A DNA stretch of 14,876 nt from an uncultured Collinsella sp. (lineage in GTDB: Bacteria; Actinomycetota; Coriobacteriia; Coriobacteriales; Coriobacteriaceae). Every line of letters begins with the position of its first letter. Position 1 is the stretch's first letter. The position numbers and the translations under genes are program-made. The stretch spans positions 1 to 14,876 of the forward strand of contig CAJLUE010000042.1 of NCBI GenBank assembly GCA_905209765.1. Direction: 5' to 3'. The notes under the pieces were generated by a model. It was not told the DNA's origin. It ran no database searches and saw nothing but the letters and a program-made list of their open reading frames with translations. This document shows, in pieces, positions 6,635-13,971 of the stretch.

Positions 6635-8046
6635 TATCCGATCGCTCCTTCCATCTCGAGCTTGATTAGGTTGTTCATCTCGACGGCGTACTCAAGCGGC
6701 AGCTCCTTGGAGACCGGGTTGGCAAAGCCGTTGACGATCATGGTGCGGGCCTCTTCCTCCGGGATGCCGCGGCTCATCAGGTAGAACACCTTGTCGTCGC
6801 CGATGCGGCCGATGGTGGCCTCGTGGCCGATGTCGACGTTCTTGGCGCGGATGTCCATGGCGGGGATGGTATCGGAGCGGCTCTGGTCGTCGAGCATCAG
6901 CGACTGGCAGCTCACGGTTGCCTTGGAGCCCTCGGCCTTGGGCGTGGCCACGATGGAGCTACGGAAGGTCTGGATGCCGCTGCTCTTGGAGATGCCCTTG
7001 GTCTCGACGGTCGCTGAGGTCTCGGGCGCGTTGAGCACGACTTTGCAGCCGGTATCGAGGTTCTGGCCGGCGCCGGCAAAGGTGATGCCGGTAAAGCTCG
7101 AGCGGGCGCGACGGCCGTTGAGCACGCTCATGGGGTAGAGATAACCCACGTGGCTACCGAAGGAGCCGCTGATCCACTCGATGTCGCCATCCTCGTCCAC
7201 GCGCGCACGCTTGGTGTTGAGGTTGTACATGTTTTTGGACCAGTTTTCGATGGTCGAGTAGCGCAGGTGCGCGCGCTTGCCCACAAAGAGCTCCACAGCG
7301 CCGGCGTGGAGGTTGGCCACGTTGTACTTGGGCGCGGAGCAGCCCTCGATAAAGTGCAGGTCGGCGTCGTCCTCGACGATGATGAGCGTGTGTTCAAACT
7401 GGCCGGCGCCCTTGGCATTGAGGCGGAAGTAGCTCTGCAGCGGGAAGTCGAGCTTGGTGCCCTTGGGCACGTAGACAAACGAGCCGCCCGACCACACGGC
7501 GCCGTGCAGGGCCGCAAACTTGTGGTCGGTGGGCGGGATGAGCGTCATAAACTTCTCGTGGATGAGCGGCTCCCACTGCGGGTCGTGCAGGGCCTCCTCA
7601 ATGCCGGAGTAGACGATACCCATCTTGGACGCGGTGTCCTGCATGTTGTGGTAGACGAGCTCGGAGTCGTACTGCGCGCCGACACCCGCCAGGTAGCTAC
7701 GCTCGGCCTCGGGGATGCCCAGGCGCTCAAAGGTGTTTTTGATGTCGTCGGGCACCGACTCCCAGTCGTGCTTTTGGTCAGTGTTGGGCTTGACGTAGGT
7801 GACGATGTTGTCCATGTCCAGACCCTCGATGGAGGGACCCCACGTCGGATCCGGGAAACGGTTAAAGATCTCGAGGGACTTGAGGCGCAGGTCGAGCATC
7901 CACTGCGGCTCGTCCTTCTTGGCGCTGATTTCGCGCACGATGTCGGGCGTGATGCCGGCGTCGAGGCGCTCGAATCCCTCCTCGCCATAGGTGAAGTCGT
8001 AGAGGCTGCGGTCGATGTCCGCGACCTCGGTGCGGTTCTTGGTCAT
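6634..8046 (-). CDS. sufB: SufB, Fe-S cluster assembly scaffold subunit
   Basis: 470 residues, normal length. SufB is the main site of cluster assembly in SufBC2D and receives sulfur from SufS/SufU. The protein starts with the usual SufB N-terminal domain (YDFTYGEEGFERLDAGI, DEPQWMLDLRLKSLEIF at 45-61) and continues with HGAVWSGGSFVYVPKGT (181-197) and the beta-helix core. Cys380 in ATVSCQSLMLDDQSRSD is in the position of the conserved sulfur-accepting cysteine, and His408 in DIGHEATIGRIGDD matches the conserved histidine near the SufB-SufD interface. The ATG at 8046 has AAAGGGG upstream. It lies 12 bp after sufC, and its TAA shares a base with the sufD ATG. Confidence 0.97.
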   Translation of the reverse strand: MTKNRTEVADIDRSLYDFTYGEEGFERLDAGITPDIVREISAKKDEPQWMLDLRLKSLEIFNRFPDPTWGPSIEGLDMDNIVTYVKPNTDQKHDWESVPDDIKNTFERLGIPEAERSYLAGVGAQYDSELVYHNMQDTASKMGIVYSGIEEALHDPQWEPLIHEKFMTLIPPTDHKFAALHGAVWSGGSFVYVPKGTKLDFPLQSYFRLNAKGAGQFEHTLIIVEDDADLHFIEGCSAPKYNVANLHAGAVELFVGKRAHLRYSTIENWSKNMYNLNTKRARVDEDGDIEWISGSFGSHVGYLYPMSVLNGRRARSSFTGITFAGAGQNLDTGCKVVLNAPETSATVETKGISKSSGIQTFRSSIVATPKAEGSKATVSCQSLMLDDQSRSDTIPAMDIRAKNVDIGHEATIGRIGDDKVFYLMSRGIPEEEARTMIVNGFANPVSKELPLEYAVEMNNLIKLEMEGAIG

Positions 8047-8058
8047 TGCGTCGCCCCT

Positions 8059-8859
8059 TTACGCCTGCTGCTCGGCAGCGGCGGCCTCGGCCTGGGCGCG
8101 CTGCTCGGCGGCCTCGCGCTCGAAGGTCTCAAAGCCGTTCTTGTCGATCCAGGGGATCAGCGAGGCGTCGTCCTCGCGCACGATGTGGCCCTTGACCATA
8201 ACGTGGACGCGGTCGACATCCAGGTGCTCCAGGATGCGCGTGTTGTGCGTGATGATGAGCATGGAGCCGTCGCAGCTCTTGCGGTAGGCGTCCATGCCGT
8301 GGCTGACGGTGGAAAGCGCGTCGACGTCCAGACCGGAGTCGGTTTCGTCCAGGATGGCGAGTTTGGGCTGCAGCAGCAGAAGCTGGAGCATCTCGACCTT
8401 CTTTTTCTCGCCGCCCGAGAAGCCCACGCCCAGCTCGCGGTTGAGGTAGGCGGTGTCCATGTTGAGCTCGGCAGCGAGCTCCTTGACGCGGCGGCGGAAC
8501 TCCTTGCCCTTCATCTCCAGGCCGGGGCGGCCGGCGATGCTGGCGCGCAAAAAGCTCGACAGCGGCACGCCGGGGATCTCGACCGGGGCCTGGAAGCTCA
8601 GGAACAGGCCGGCGCGCGAGCGCTTGTCGGTGGTGAGCTCGGTGATGTCATGGCCGTCAAAGACGATGCGGCCGTCGTTGACGGTATAGACGGGGTCGCC
8701 CATGACCAGGTGGCCGAGGGTGGACTTGCCGGCGCCGTTGGGGCCCATCAGCACATGGGTCTCGCCGGCGGCGACGTTGAGGTTGACGTTGTGGAGGATG
8801 GTCTTCTCGTCCACAGAGGCGGTGAGGCCCTCGATGGAAAGCAGCGGATTTGCGCTCAT
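8059..8859 (-). CDS. sufC: SufC, ABC-type ATPase of the SUF complex
   Basis: 266 residues from the ATG at 8859. All ABC motifs are present: Walker A GPNGAGKST (39-47), Q-loop Gln90 in FLSFQAP, signature FSGGEKKK (147-154), Walker B LAILDETDSGLD (167-178) and H-loop His205 in IITHNTRIL. The LSFQ and DETDSGLD wording is specific to SufC. It is a soluble ATPase that drives conformational change in SufBD during cluster assembly. The last 20 residues are an Ala/Glu/Gln-rich tail. An in-frame GTG at 8889 would add 10 residues, but the ATG at 8859 has a better ribosome binding site (AGAGGAAG) and the canonical N-terminus. First gene of the operon. Confidence 0.96.
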   Translation of the reverse strand: MSANPLLSIEGLTASVDEKTILHNVNLNVAAGETHVLMGPNGAGKSTLGHLVMGDPVYTVNDGRIVFDGHDITELTTDKRSRAGLFLSFQAPVEIPGVPLSSFLRASIAGRPGLEMKGKEFRRRVKELAAELNMDTAYLNRELGVGFSGGEKKKVEMLQLLLLQPKLAILDETDSGLDVDALSTVSHGMDAYRKSCDGSMLIITHNTRILEHLDVDRVHVMVKGHIVREDDASLIPWIDKNGFETFEREAAEQRAQAEAAAAEQQA

Positions 8860-8923
8860 GCTCTTCCTCTCTGTATATGGTGTACTCACGGGTGTACGAA
8901 ACCCTAGGAATCTTCTCGGAATA

Positions 8924-8951
8924 AAGTTACTATGGGTTCGGCGTTAGTCAA
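8924..8951 (-). promoter_or_regulatory. Putative suf operon promoter
   Basis: On the minus strand TTGACT (8951-8946) is a good -35 box; after 16 bases TAACTT (8929-8924) is a weak -10 candidate. This gives a leader of about 55-60 bases before sufC. The -35 lies inside the inverted repeat at 8944-8967, so the promoter is probably controlled there. Confidence 0.45.
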
Positions 8952-8967
8952 GGGAAAACCCGACTAA
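8944..8967. promoter_or_regulatory. Candidate Rrf2/IscR-type operator in the divergent suf-regulator region
   Basis: An inverted repeat, TTAGTC (8944-8949) and GACTAA (8962-8967), encloses a GGG/CCC pair and overlaps the suf -35 box. The half-sites fit the YYGACTR core known from E. coli IscR type 1 sites, though facing opposite to the E. coli order; a third, TCGACTT, starts at 8973. Sensible position between sufC and the regulator; binding is inferred. Confidence 0.45.
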
Positions 8968-9039
8968 TCCACTCGACTTTTCAGATTGTGGGACAAATTC
9001 ATCGGCAGTGCTTGTCCCCAGCGTTATGGAAGGGTAGGT

Positions 9040-9471
9040 ATGCTCATTTCTTCCAAGGGCCGCTATGCCCTCCGTTTGATGATTTATATCGCAGCGCTTG
9101 GTGACGCCGAGGGCAAGATTGCTCTGCGCGAGGTCGCCGACCGCGAGCATATCTCGCAAAAGTATCTGGAGCAGCTGGTTCGTCCGCTTATGAAGGCTGG
9201 TCTGCTTAAGAGCGTGCGTGGCAAGGGCGGCGGCTACATGATGGCCAAGGACCCGGCCGAAGTGCGTGCCGGCGACATCCTGCGTGCCGTCGAGGGCAGC
9301 ACGGCCCCGGTGGCGTGCGATGGCATCGATAACAGCTGTACCCGTAGCGACCTTTGCTCGACCGTCAAGTTCTGGCGCGGTTTGGACGACGTGATCGAAA
9401 AGTACGTCGACGGCGTGACGCTGGCCGACCTGGCCGCCGTCCCCGAGATCAACTTTGATATTAAGCTGTAG
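9040..9471 (+). CDS. Rrf2-family transcriptional regulator, IscR-like with three cysteines
   Basis: 143 residues. The N-terminal winged helix-turn-helix is clear (MLISSKGRYALRLMIYIA, then HISQKYLEQLVRPLMKAGLL and the wing VRGKGGGYMMAKDP). Cys93, Cys100 and Cys106 lie in the loop that ligates a [2Fe-2S] cluster in IscR; the spacing C-x6-C-x5-C is close to the C-x5-C-x5-C of E. coli IscR. The expected role is to sense Fe-S supply and to repress or activate the divergent suf operon. The ATG at 9040 has AGGGTAGG upstream; the frame is open back to 8986 but the family begins exactly at this methionine. It is divergent from sufC with 180 bp between, and 8 bp ahead of the mntA-like gene. The name SufR/IscR cannot be decided from sequence alone. 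Confidence 0.92.
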   Translation: MLISSKGRYALRLMIYIAALGDAEGKIALREVADREHISQKYLEQLVRPLMKAGLLKSVRGKGGGYMMAKDPAEVRAGDILRAVEGSTAPVACDGIDNSCTRSDLCSTVKFWRGLDDVIEKYVDGVTLADLAAVPEINFDIKL

Positions 9472-9479
9472 AGCTGCAA

Positions 9480-9767
9480 ATGACATCTCTCGACAATGTG
9501 TACAAGCAAATCGAAGTTTTTGCTCGGGAATGTGACGCCGAGAAGGTTGTGCTGTTTGGTTCCCGCGCTCGAGGTGACAACTTACCTAAGAGCGATATTG
9601 ATATTGCTGTAGCAGGTTGTCGGGATTTCGGCCGTTTCTCATATTTGATCGAGGAGCGTCTTGATACTCTTTTGGATGTAGACGTCGTCAATCTCGATGG
9701 GCCCACATCGCAGTCGTTGCTCGACGAAATAACTAGGGATGGTGTGGTCCTGTATGAAAAAATATGA
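9480..9767 (+). CDS. mntA: MntA-like minimal nucleotidyltransferase (antitoxin)
   Basis: 95 residues, a normal length for minimal nucleotidyltransferases. The diagnostic GSx10DxD motif is complete: Gly27-Ser28 to Asp39-Ile-Asp41 (VLFGSRARGD ... SDIDIAV), with a further acidic site at DVDVVNLD (66-73). In characterised MntA-HepT pairs this enzyme adds AMP to a tyrosine of its HEPN partner and neutralises it. The ATG at 9480 has only a weak ribosome binding site (GAG) and lies 8 bp after the regulator's stop, pointing to read-through or coupled translation. The 3' end overlaps hepT by 14 bp. The DNA is less GC-biased at third positions than the suf genes, consistent with later acquisition. Confidence 0.85.
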   Translation: MTSLDNVYKQIEVFARECDAEKVVLFGSRARGDNLPKSDIDIAVAGCRDFGRFSYLIEERLDTLLDVDVVNLDGPTSQSLLDEITRDGVVLYEKI

Positions 9768-10173
9768 GAACTTTGCCAGCGCCTTGGCGAATCTTGAGGA
9801 TGCGCCCAATCAGGATCTCAACAATGATTTTGTTCAGAGTGGATTGATTAATAAGTTCAATCTTCAATTTGAACTGAGTTGGAAGCTCCTTAAGCGTCTG
9901 CTCGAGTATGAGGGTGCCACGCTTGCCGCGTTGGGGTCTCCTCGCGCCATCTTGAAGGAGTCCTACCGGTTCTACGACTTTATTGATGAGGCGGCCTGGC
10001 TAGATATGCTCAGAGACCGCAATACGAATGTCCATATCTATGACAACAAGCTCGCTCAAGATCTGATTCAGCGCATCTTGAACGTCTATATCCCCGCTTT
10101 CTGTCAGTTGAGGGACGGCCTGATGGAGCGTTACGGCGAGCTTTTGCTGGTGCCCGACGACCAGTTTGTTTAA
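9754..10173 (+). CDS. hepT: HepT-like HEPN protein, HI0074-type nucleotidyltransferase partner (putative RNase toxin)
   Basis: 139 residues, all-helical in appearance. The HEPN catalytic motif is intact: Arg89-NTNV-His94, and Tyr96 completes the Rx4HxY pattern (RNTNVHIY) in which the tyrosine is the AMPylation site in studied MntA-HepT systems. The N-terminal part (LINKFNLQFELSWKLLKRLLEYEG and SPRAILKESYRF) is typical of the HI0074 'nucleotidyltransferase substrate-binding' subgroup. The expected function is an RNA-cleaving toxin held inactive by MntA. The ATG at 9754 lies inside the end of mntA, 14 bp before its stop, and gives the family N-terminus MKKYENFASALANLE. No terminator is obvious after it. 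An alternative view, from older annotation, is a non-toxic substrate-binding subunit. Confidence 0.85.
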   Translation: MKKYENFASALANLEDAPNQDLNNDFVQSGLINKFNLQFELSWKLLKRLLEYEGATLAALGSPRAILKESYRFYDFIDEAAWLDMLRDRNTNVHIYDNKLAQDLIQRILNVYIPAFCQLRDGLMERYGELLLVPDDQFV

Positions 10174-10216
10174 TTCCTTAAGATTTCGCGGAGGGTTGTT
10201 GCCGTTTACCGATGGG

Positions 10217-10247
10217 TTGTTGTGCAACAAACGGGGAGCTGTAATAC
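10217..10247 (+). promoter_or_regulatory. Putative promoter with overlapping inverted repeat for the surface-protein gene
   Basis: The inverted repeat TTGTTG-TG-CAACAA (10217-10230) overlaps a weak -35 (TTGTGC, 10220-10225). After 16 bases comes TAATAC (10242-10247), a reasonable -10. This predicts a leader of about 45 bases before the ATG at 10300. The repeat suggests a regulator site; no regulator can be named. Confidence 0.4.
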
Positions 10248-10299
10248 TGAATCCATCTTTGCAAACTGCACTTTAACCACACCAATGCAGGGAGGATGT

Positions 10300-11949
10300 A
10301 TGCAACCCAAGCATTCCGCGATTGTTGCGGGCCTGACGCTGGCGCTTTCGTTTGGCGCCGTTGCCGCACCCGCAACCGCTATAGCCGAGGAGCCCACGCC
10401 GGGCGTTGCCTCGGATGCCACCGATATCGATAAGGGCCTCTACACCCAGCAGTCTTTCTCGGGCGTGCTGAGGTCGGTTCAGAGTGTTTCGTTTGTCAAT
10501 GTGACCGACGAGATGAAGTACTTTACCAAGTACGAGAGCCACGGCAATTACAACCAGGGCTTTTCGTATGGCGACGGCTATAACGCGCTGGGCTATTACC
10601 AGTTCGATCGCCGTTGGTCGCTTATTCCGTTTATGAAGCAGGTCTATAACTACGACTCTGCTAAGTACGGCGTGCTTAAGGCTGCGATCGATCGCGGTGG
10701 CGAGATTTCCAACGCGAACAACCCCATGTATGCGAACGGTCAGCTCACCGAGCTGGGCCGTATTGCTCAGGAGGCCTTCCTGGGTGCTTACAACACCGAT
10801 CCGGCTGAGTTCTCGGCGCTGCAGGATGCCTATGCGTATAACTCCTACTATGCGGTGACCGAGTCGTGGCTTAAGAACGCTCTGGGCATTGACATTTCCG
10901 GTCGTGCCGATTGCGTCAAGGGCATGGTTTGGAGCATTACCAATATGTGCGGCACGGGTGGCTGCCAAGACTTTTTTCGTTGGGCGAATCTTTCCAACGA
11001 TATGAGCGACCGTGAGTTTGTGACCGCGCTTTCGAACAGCGTGGTTGATAACGTGGCGCGCAAGTATTCGAGTCAGCCTCAGTACCATGAGGGTTGGAAG
11101 AATCGCTATAAGAACGAGCTCAAGGACTGCCTGGTCTACATTGCTGAGGACGAGGCCGCTGCTGCAACGCCTGTGGAGCCTGAGCCCACGCCGGCGCCTG
11201 GTCCGAGCATGGCGCCCGCTGCTCCCGCCGCACCGACACCTGGTACCGATGGCGATGCGGGCGATAGTGGCGATAACGATGCGCCCTCGACTGATACGGG
11301 CAGCGATGGAACCGGTAGCGGTGGGGCTACGTCTGGTGACACTGCGGCCGGTGGCGCTTCTGGCGATTCGTCGACTTCTGGCTCCGACGGCGCTACGGAT
11401 GGCACGACATCTGGCTCTACTGATGCGGACACTTCCAACGGTGCCGGCGATTCCTCTACCGGTGCCGGCTCTTCTAACGGTTCTGGCTCCGGTGCATCCG
11501 AGGGCGATTCGAGCGAGGGCTCCGACACCGGCGATTCCTCGACGGAAGATAAGCCTTCTGCCGGAGAGCAGCTGGGCTCCATGCTGGGGTCGTCTTTAAT
11601 GGCGGGCATTAACGGCAGCTCTTCTTCTGATGAGGGAGCGTCTGAGCAGGGCTCCGGCTCCAATGTCGACGGCGCCGCTGATGCTTCTGCCGGTGCGGGT
11701 GCAAAACAGTCCGACGCCGATGCTCAGAAGGCCGGTGACAAGGGTGGTACTGCGACCACCACGACGACTACGACCACTACCACGACCAAGTCCTCGGGCG
11801 GCAACATGCCCAAGACGGGTGACCTCATCGTGATGGCGAGCCTTGCCAGCGCGAGCTTGGCGACGCTTGGTGCCTCGTCCATTGTGAGTGGTAAGCACAA
11901 ACTTGATCAGCAGAAGAAGGCTGCTGGCCAGAACGGATCCGAGGAGTAA
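10300..11949 (+). CDS. Secreted, cell-wall-anchored protein with putative lysozyme-like domain and MPKTGD sorting signal
   Basis: 549 residues. A signal peptide is clear (hydrophobic about residues 7-27, cleavage likely near AIA|EE at 29/30). Residues about 65-285 form a globular domain with FTKYESHGNYNQGFSYGDGY followed by NALGYYQFDRRW; a Glu (Glu79) near the start of such a module followed by a G-Y-x-Q-F block recalls lysozyme/transglycosylase-like domains, but the catalytic role is inference. Four cysteines in it (205, 217, 222, 277) could form disulfides. Residues about 285-480 are a flexible Pro then Ser/Gly/Asp/Thr stalk, followed by 11 consecutive threonines (486-496). The C-terminus has MPKTGD (503-508), a hydrophobic segment (509-529) and basic KHK, a class of sortase signal close to LPxTG. 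The ATG at 10300 has GGGAGGA upstream. Followed by a terminator; single-gene unit. Confidence 0.82.
   Translation: MQPKHSAIVAGLTLALSFGAVAAPATAIAEEPTPGVASDATDIDKGLYTQQSFSGVLRSVQSVSFVNVTDEMKYFTKYESHGNYNQGFSYGDGYNALGYYQFDRRWSLIPFMKQVYNYDSAKYGVLKAAIDRGGEISNANNPMYANGQLTELGRIAQEAFLGAYNTDPAEFSALQDAYAYNSYYAVTESWLKNALGIDISGRADCVKGMVWSITNMCGTGGCQDFFRWANLSNDMSDREFVTALSNSVVDNVARKYSSQPQYHEGWKNRYKNELKDCLVYIAEDEAAAATPVEPEPTPAPGPSMAPAAPAAPTPGTDGDAGDSGDNDAPSTDTGSDGTGSGGATSGDTAAGGASGDSSTSGSDGATDGTTSGSTDADTSNGAGDSSTGAGSSNGSGSGASEGDSSEGSDTGDSSTEDKPSAGEQLGSMLGSSLMAGINGSSSSDEGASEQGSGSNVDGAADASAGAGAKQSDADAQKAGDKGGTATTTTTTTTTTTKSSGGNMPKTGDLIVMASLASASLATLGASSIVSGKHKLDQQKKAAGQNGSEE
11755..11787 (+). repeat. ACN trinucleotide tract encoding 11 threonines
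   Basis: Eleven ACN codons in a row using ACC, ACG and ACT encode residues 486-496 just before the sorting signal. The mixed codons argue against recent slippage. The tract probably spans the cell wall and could be O-glycosylated. Confidence 0.7.
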
Positions 11950-11981
11950 GATTCTGGTCGTCCGATAATCTAAGAACTAGG

Positions 11982-12016
11982 ACGGGGTCCGGTACGGCTG
12001 TATCGGACCCCGTTTT
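11982..12016 (+). terminator. Intrinsic terminator after the surface-protein gene
   Basis: A perfect 10-bp stem (ACGGGGTCCG, 11982-11991, with CGGACCCCGT, 12004-12013) and a 12-base loop are followed by TTTT. It begins 32 bp after the stop codon. Confidence 0.85.
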
Positions 12017-12111
12017 GTTGTGCAACGATTAGTTATGCCCCCTCACGCCCCATGTTGCTACCGTTGCCCGAAACGTCTGCATGACGGCATCATTGCGGTT
12101 GAGTTGCTCGA

Positions 12112-12117
12112 TACAAT
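12112..12117 (+). promoter_or_regulatory. Candidate -10 box for the AAA-like gene
   Basis: TACAAT is a good -10 match about 34 bp before the GTG start at 12151. No convincing -35 box lies 16-18 bp upstream, so the call is weak. Confidence 0.3.
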
Positions 12118-12150
12118 GGGCATCGTGCTGCGTTTTAGGGAGAAGTTACG

Positions 12151-13947
12151 GTGTCTGAACAGGCGATTTATGGTGATGCTGCCTACTATGGCGTAGAGTT
12201 GATCAACCGCTCGGGTAACGGGGCACTGCCGGTCGGCGAACATGACTTTGCCGAGGCCATGGATCGATGCGTGTTAGTCGACAAGACGATGTTTATTGCC
12301 GATGTCTTGGATGCTGATGCTTCCGTTGTAGCGTGTTGCCGGCCCGAAGGCTTTGGAAAGAGCATGAACCTGTCGATGCTTAAGGCTTTTCTGGAGCGAC
12401 CCACGGTCGGGCAGGTCGATCGGGGCCTGTTTGCTGGTTCCCAGATTTGGGATGCGGGTGGCGGGCGCTATCGGGATGAGTATGCCTGCTATCCTGTGAT
12501 ATCGCTGGACTTTTCTGGTGCCGCGAGGTGCGGTGTTAACGTCGTCGGCGTAGTGCGTGACGCTCTTTCGGGTGAGTGCGCTCGCTTTTTGGCGCTTTTG
12601 GAGGCTCCGGATTTATCGCGAGATAAGATGCGTCACATCGAACGCGTTGCGCGTGGTGTGGCAAGCGATGCCGAGGTTGACTCGGTGCTCGGTGTGCTTA
12701 TTGAGCTGCTGGAGATGGTTTGCGACGAACAGGTTGTGCTGCTCGTTGATGGATACGACGCGGCGTGGTTGGACCGTTCGAACGCGAGGAGCTCTTCCGG
12801 AGCCGATCCGGCGGAGCTGCTCGACCACGTGCTGTTTGACGCCATTGCCGCTGCGGGCAAATCGCTACGCTTGTCTTGTCTGATGGGGGAGCATCCCGGT
12901 CCTGCCGAGTTGGCACTTTCTTCGCGCGGGTGTTCGTACTGCATGTCGACTTCGCTTTTGGGCTGGTGCGAACGGTGGTTTGGCTTTTCGGATGACGAGG
13001 TTCAGGCTCTGTTGAATTGTGCTGGACGCGAGGAATACCTGGATGATGCGCGTGAATGGTTCGAGGGGTATCGGTTTGGCGGGTGTTATTGCTCGAGTCC
13101 GGCGCGCGTGATCGATTTCTTGAACCGCGGTTGCACGCCGCCGGTGCGGGCCGATTTGTATGGGTTTGCCGACTGCCTGAGTAGGGTGGCTGGAGACTGG
13201 AATCTCGAGAGGCTTTCGACTCTGTTCGATTTACTTGAACCGCATGGATGCGTTGAAACCCCGCTTTGTCTGGGCGCCGTCGTGTCGAATGACGCTTGCG
13301 TCGATGATGTTTGGACCGCGTTATGCCTGTCCGGCTTCCTAACGACGGATATGGTTGAGGAACCGGGAAACGGCGCTCGCTCCCGTGCTCTGCGACTGCC
13401 CAATGGCGAGCTTCGTCAGGCGGTGCGTCTCGTGATTATTGAATGGTTTGAGTGCGCCGCCGAGGATGTGCGGGACGTCGATGCGTTTCGTGACGGGCTA
13501 TGTCGCGGTAACGAAGACACGGTGAGGCAGGCGCTGCGTCGAATTCTAAGTGACGCGGGAGTCGGCGCGGTCGAGATGGATTCGCCGTTGCCATGCCACC
13601 TGCTGTTGCAAGGACTCTGCTTTGGTATGCCGGGGTATGCCAATCCGTCATCCAATCGAAAGCGTGGGGCGGATCGCTGGGATATCCAGGTGTTCCCTAC
13701 GGGAAGGATGCTCGATGTGGCCGATACCCTCGGCATGCTCGACGAGCGCCCGCTTGTCACTATGAACTTGATGTATGACCCCGACGTGGATGCCCTGGGT
13801 CTGGAGCTGCTGGCCGTTCAGGCGCTGCTCGACATCGAACGTGACGGTATCGACGAGATTCGCGTGCCGCGACCAGGTGTCGGCCGCGTGCGCTGGGGCT
13901 TTGGCTTTGACGGGCAGCACGTGTCCGTAGTGTGCCAGCGGCTTTAA
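12151..13947 (+). CDS. Divergent AAA-ATPase-like / DUF1703 (PD-(D/E)xK-type) protein with degraded motifs
   Basis: 598 residues. The family layout is clear: LPVGEHDFAEAMDRCVLVDKTMFIADVL near the N-terminus, a P-loop position RPEGFGKSMNLSMLKAFL (64-81), a Walker B position VVLLVDGYDA (195-204), WFEGYRFGGCYCSSPARVIDFL (303-324) and a C-terminal segment where relatives carry a PD-(D/E)xK nuclease-like fold. Key residues differ: the family's RPRRFGKS is RPEGFGKS, the Walker B LxDEYD is LVDGYD (Glu replaced by Gly201), and the nuclease part has RKRGADRWDIQVFP but no recognisable E-x-K. There are 25 cysteines, many for a cytoplasmic protein. The start is GTG at 12151, with AGGGAGAAG upstream. Single gene between a terminator and a convergent glycosyltransferase gene. 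These proteins are often multicopy in gut bacteria and their function is unknown; ATPase activity here is doubtful. Confidence 0.78.
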   Translation: MSEQAIYGDAAYYGVELINRSGNGALPVGEHDFAEAMDRCVLVDKTMFIADVLDADASVVACCRPEGFGKSMNLSMLKAFLERPTVGQVDRGLFAGSQIWDAGGGRYRDEYACYPVISLDFSGAARCGVNVVGVVRDALSGECARFLALLEAPDLSRDKMRHIERVARGVASDAEVDSVLGVLIELLEMVCDEQVVLLVDGYDAAWLDRSNARSSSGADPAELLDHVLFDAIAAAGKSLRLSCLMGEHPGPAELALSSRGCSYCMSTSLLGWCERWFGFSDDEVQALLNCAGREEYLDDAREWFEGYRFGGCYCSSPARVIDFLNRGCTPPVRADLYGFADCLSRVAGDWNLERLSTLFDLLEPHGCVETPLCLGAVVSNDACVDDVWTALCLSGFLTTDMVEEPGNGARSRALRLPNGELRQAVRLVIIEWFECAAEDVRDVDAFRDGLCRGNEDTVRQALRRILSDAGVGAVEMDSPLPCHLLLQGLCFGMPGYANPSSNRKRGADRWDIQVFPTGRMLDVADTLGMLDERPLVTMNLMYDPDVDALGLELLAVQALLDIERDGIDEIRVPRPGVGRVRWGFGFDGQHVSVVCQRL

Positions 13948-13971
13948 GCAGCGGGGTGTTTTTGGCTTCTG

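Noticed and set aside
8860..8889. GTG start adding 10 residues to SufC
   Set aside because: The ATG at 8859 has a clearly better ribosome binding site and matches the usual SufC N-terminus.
7150..8907. 585-codon plus-strand open frame opposite sufB and sufC
   Set aside because: Low-complexity Val/Leu/Gly/Asp-rich shadow of conserved SUF genes; no family resemblance.
10273..11663. Minus-strand open frames (10273-11088 and 11136-11663) opposite the surface-protein gene
   Set aside because: They mirror the coding bias and low-complexity stalk of the real gene; the second is just Pro/Ser/Glu/Val repeats from its complement.
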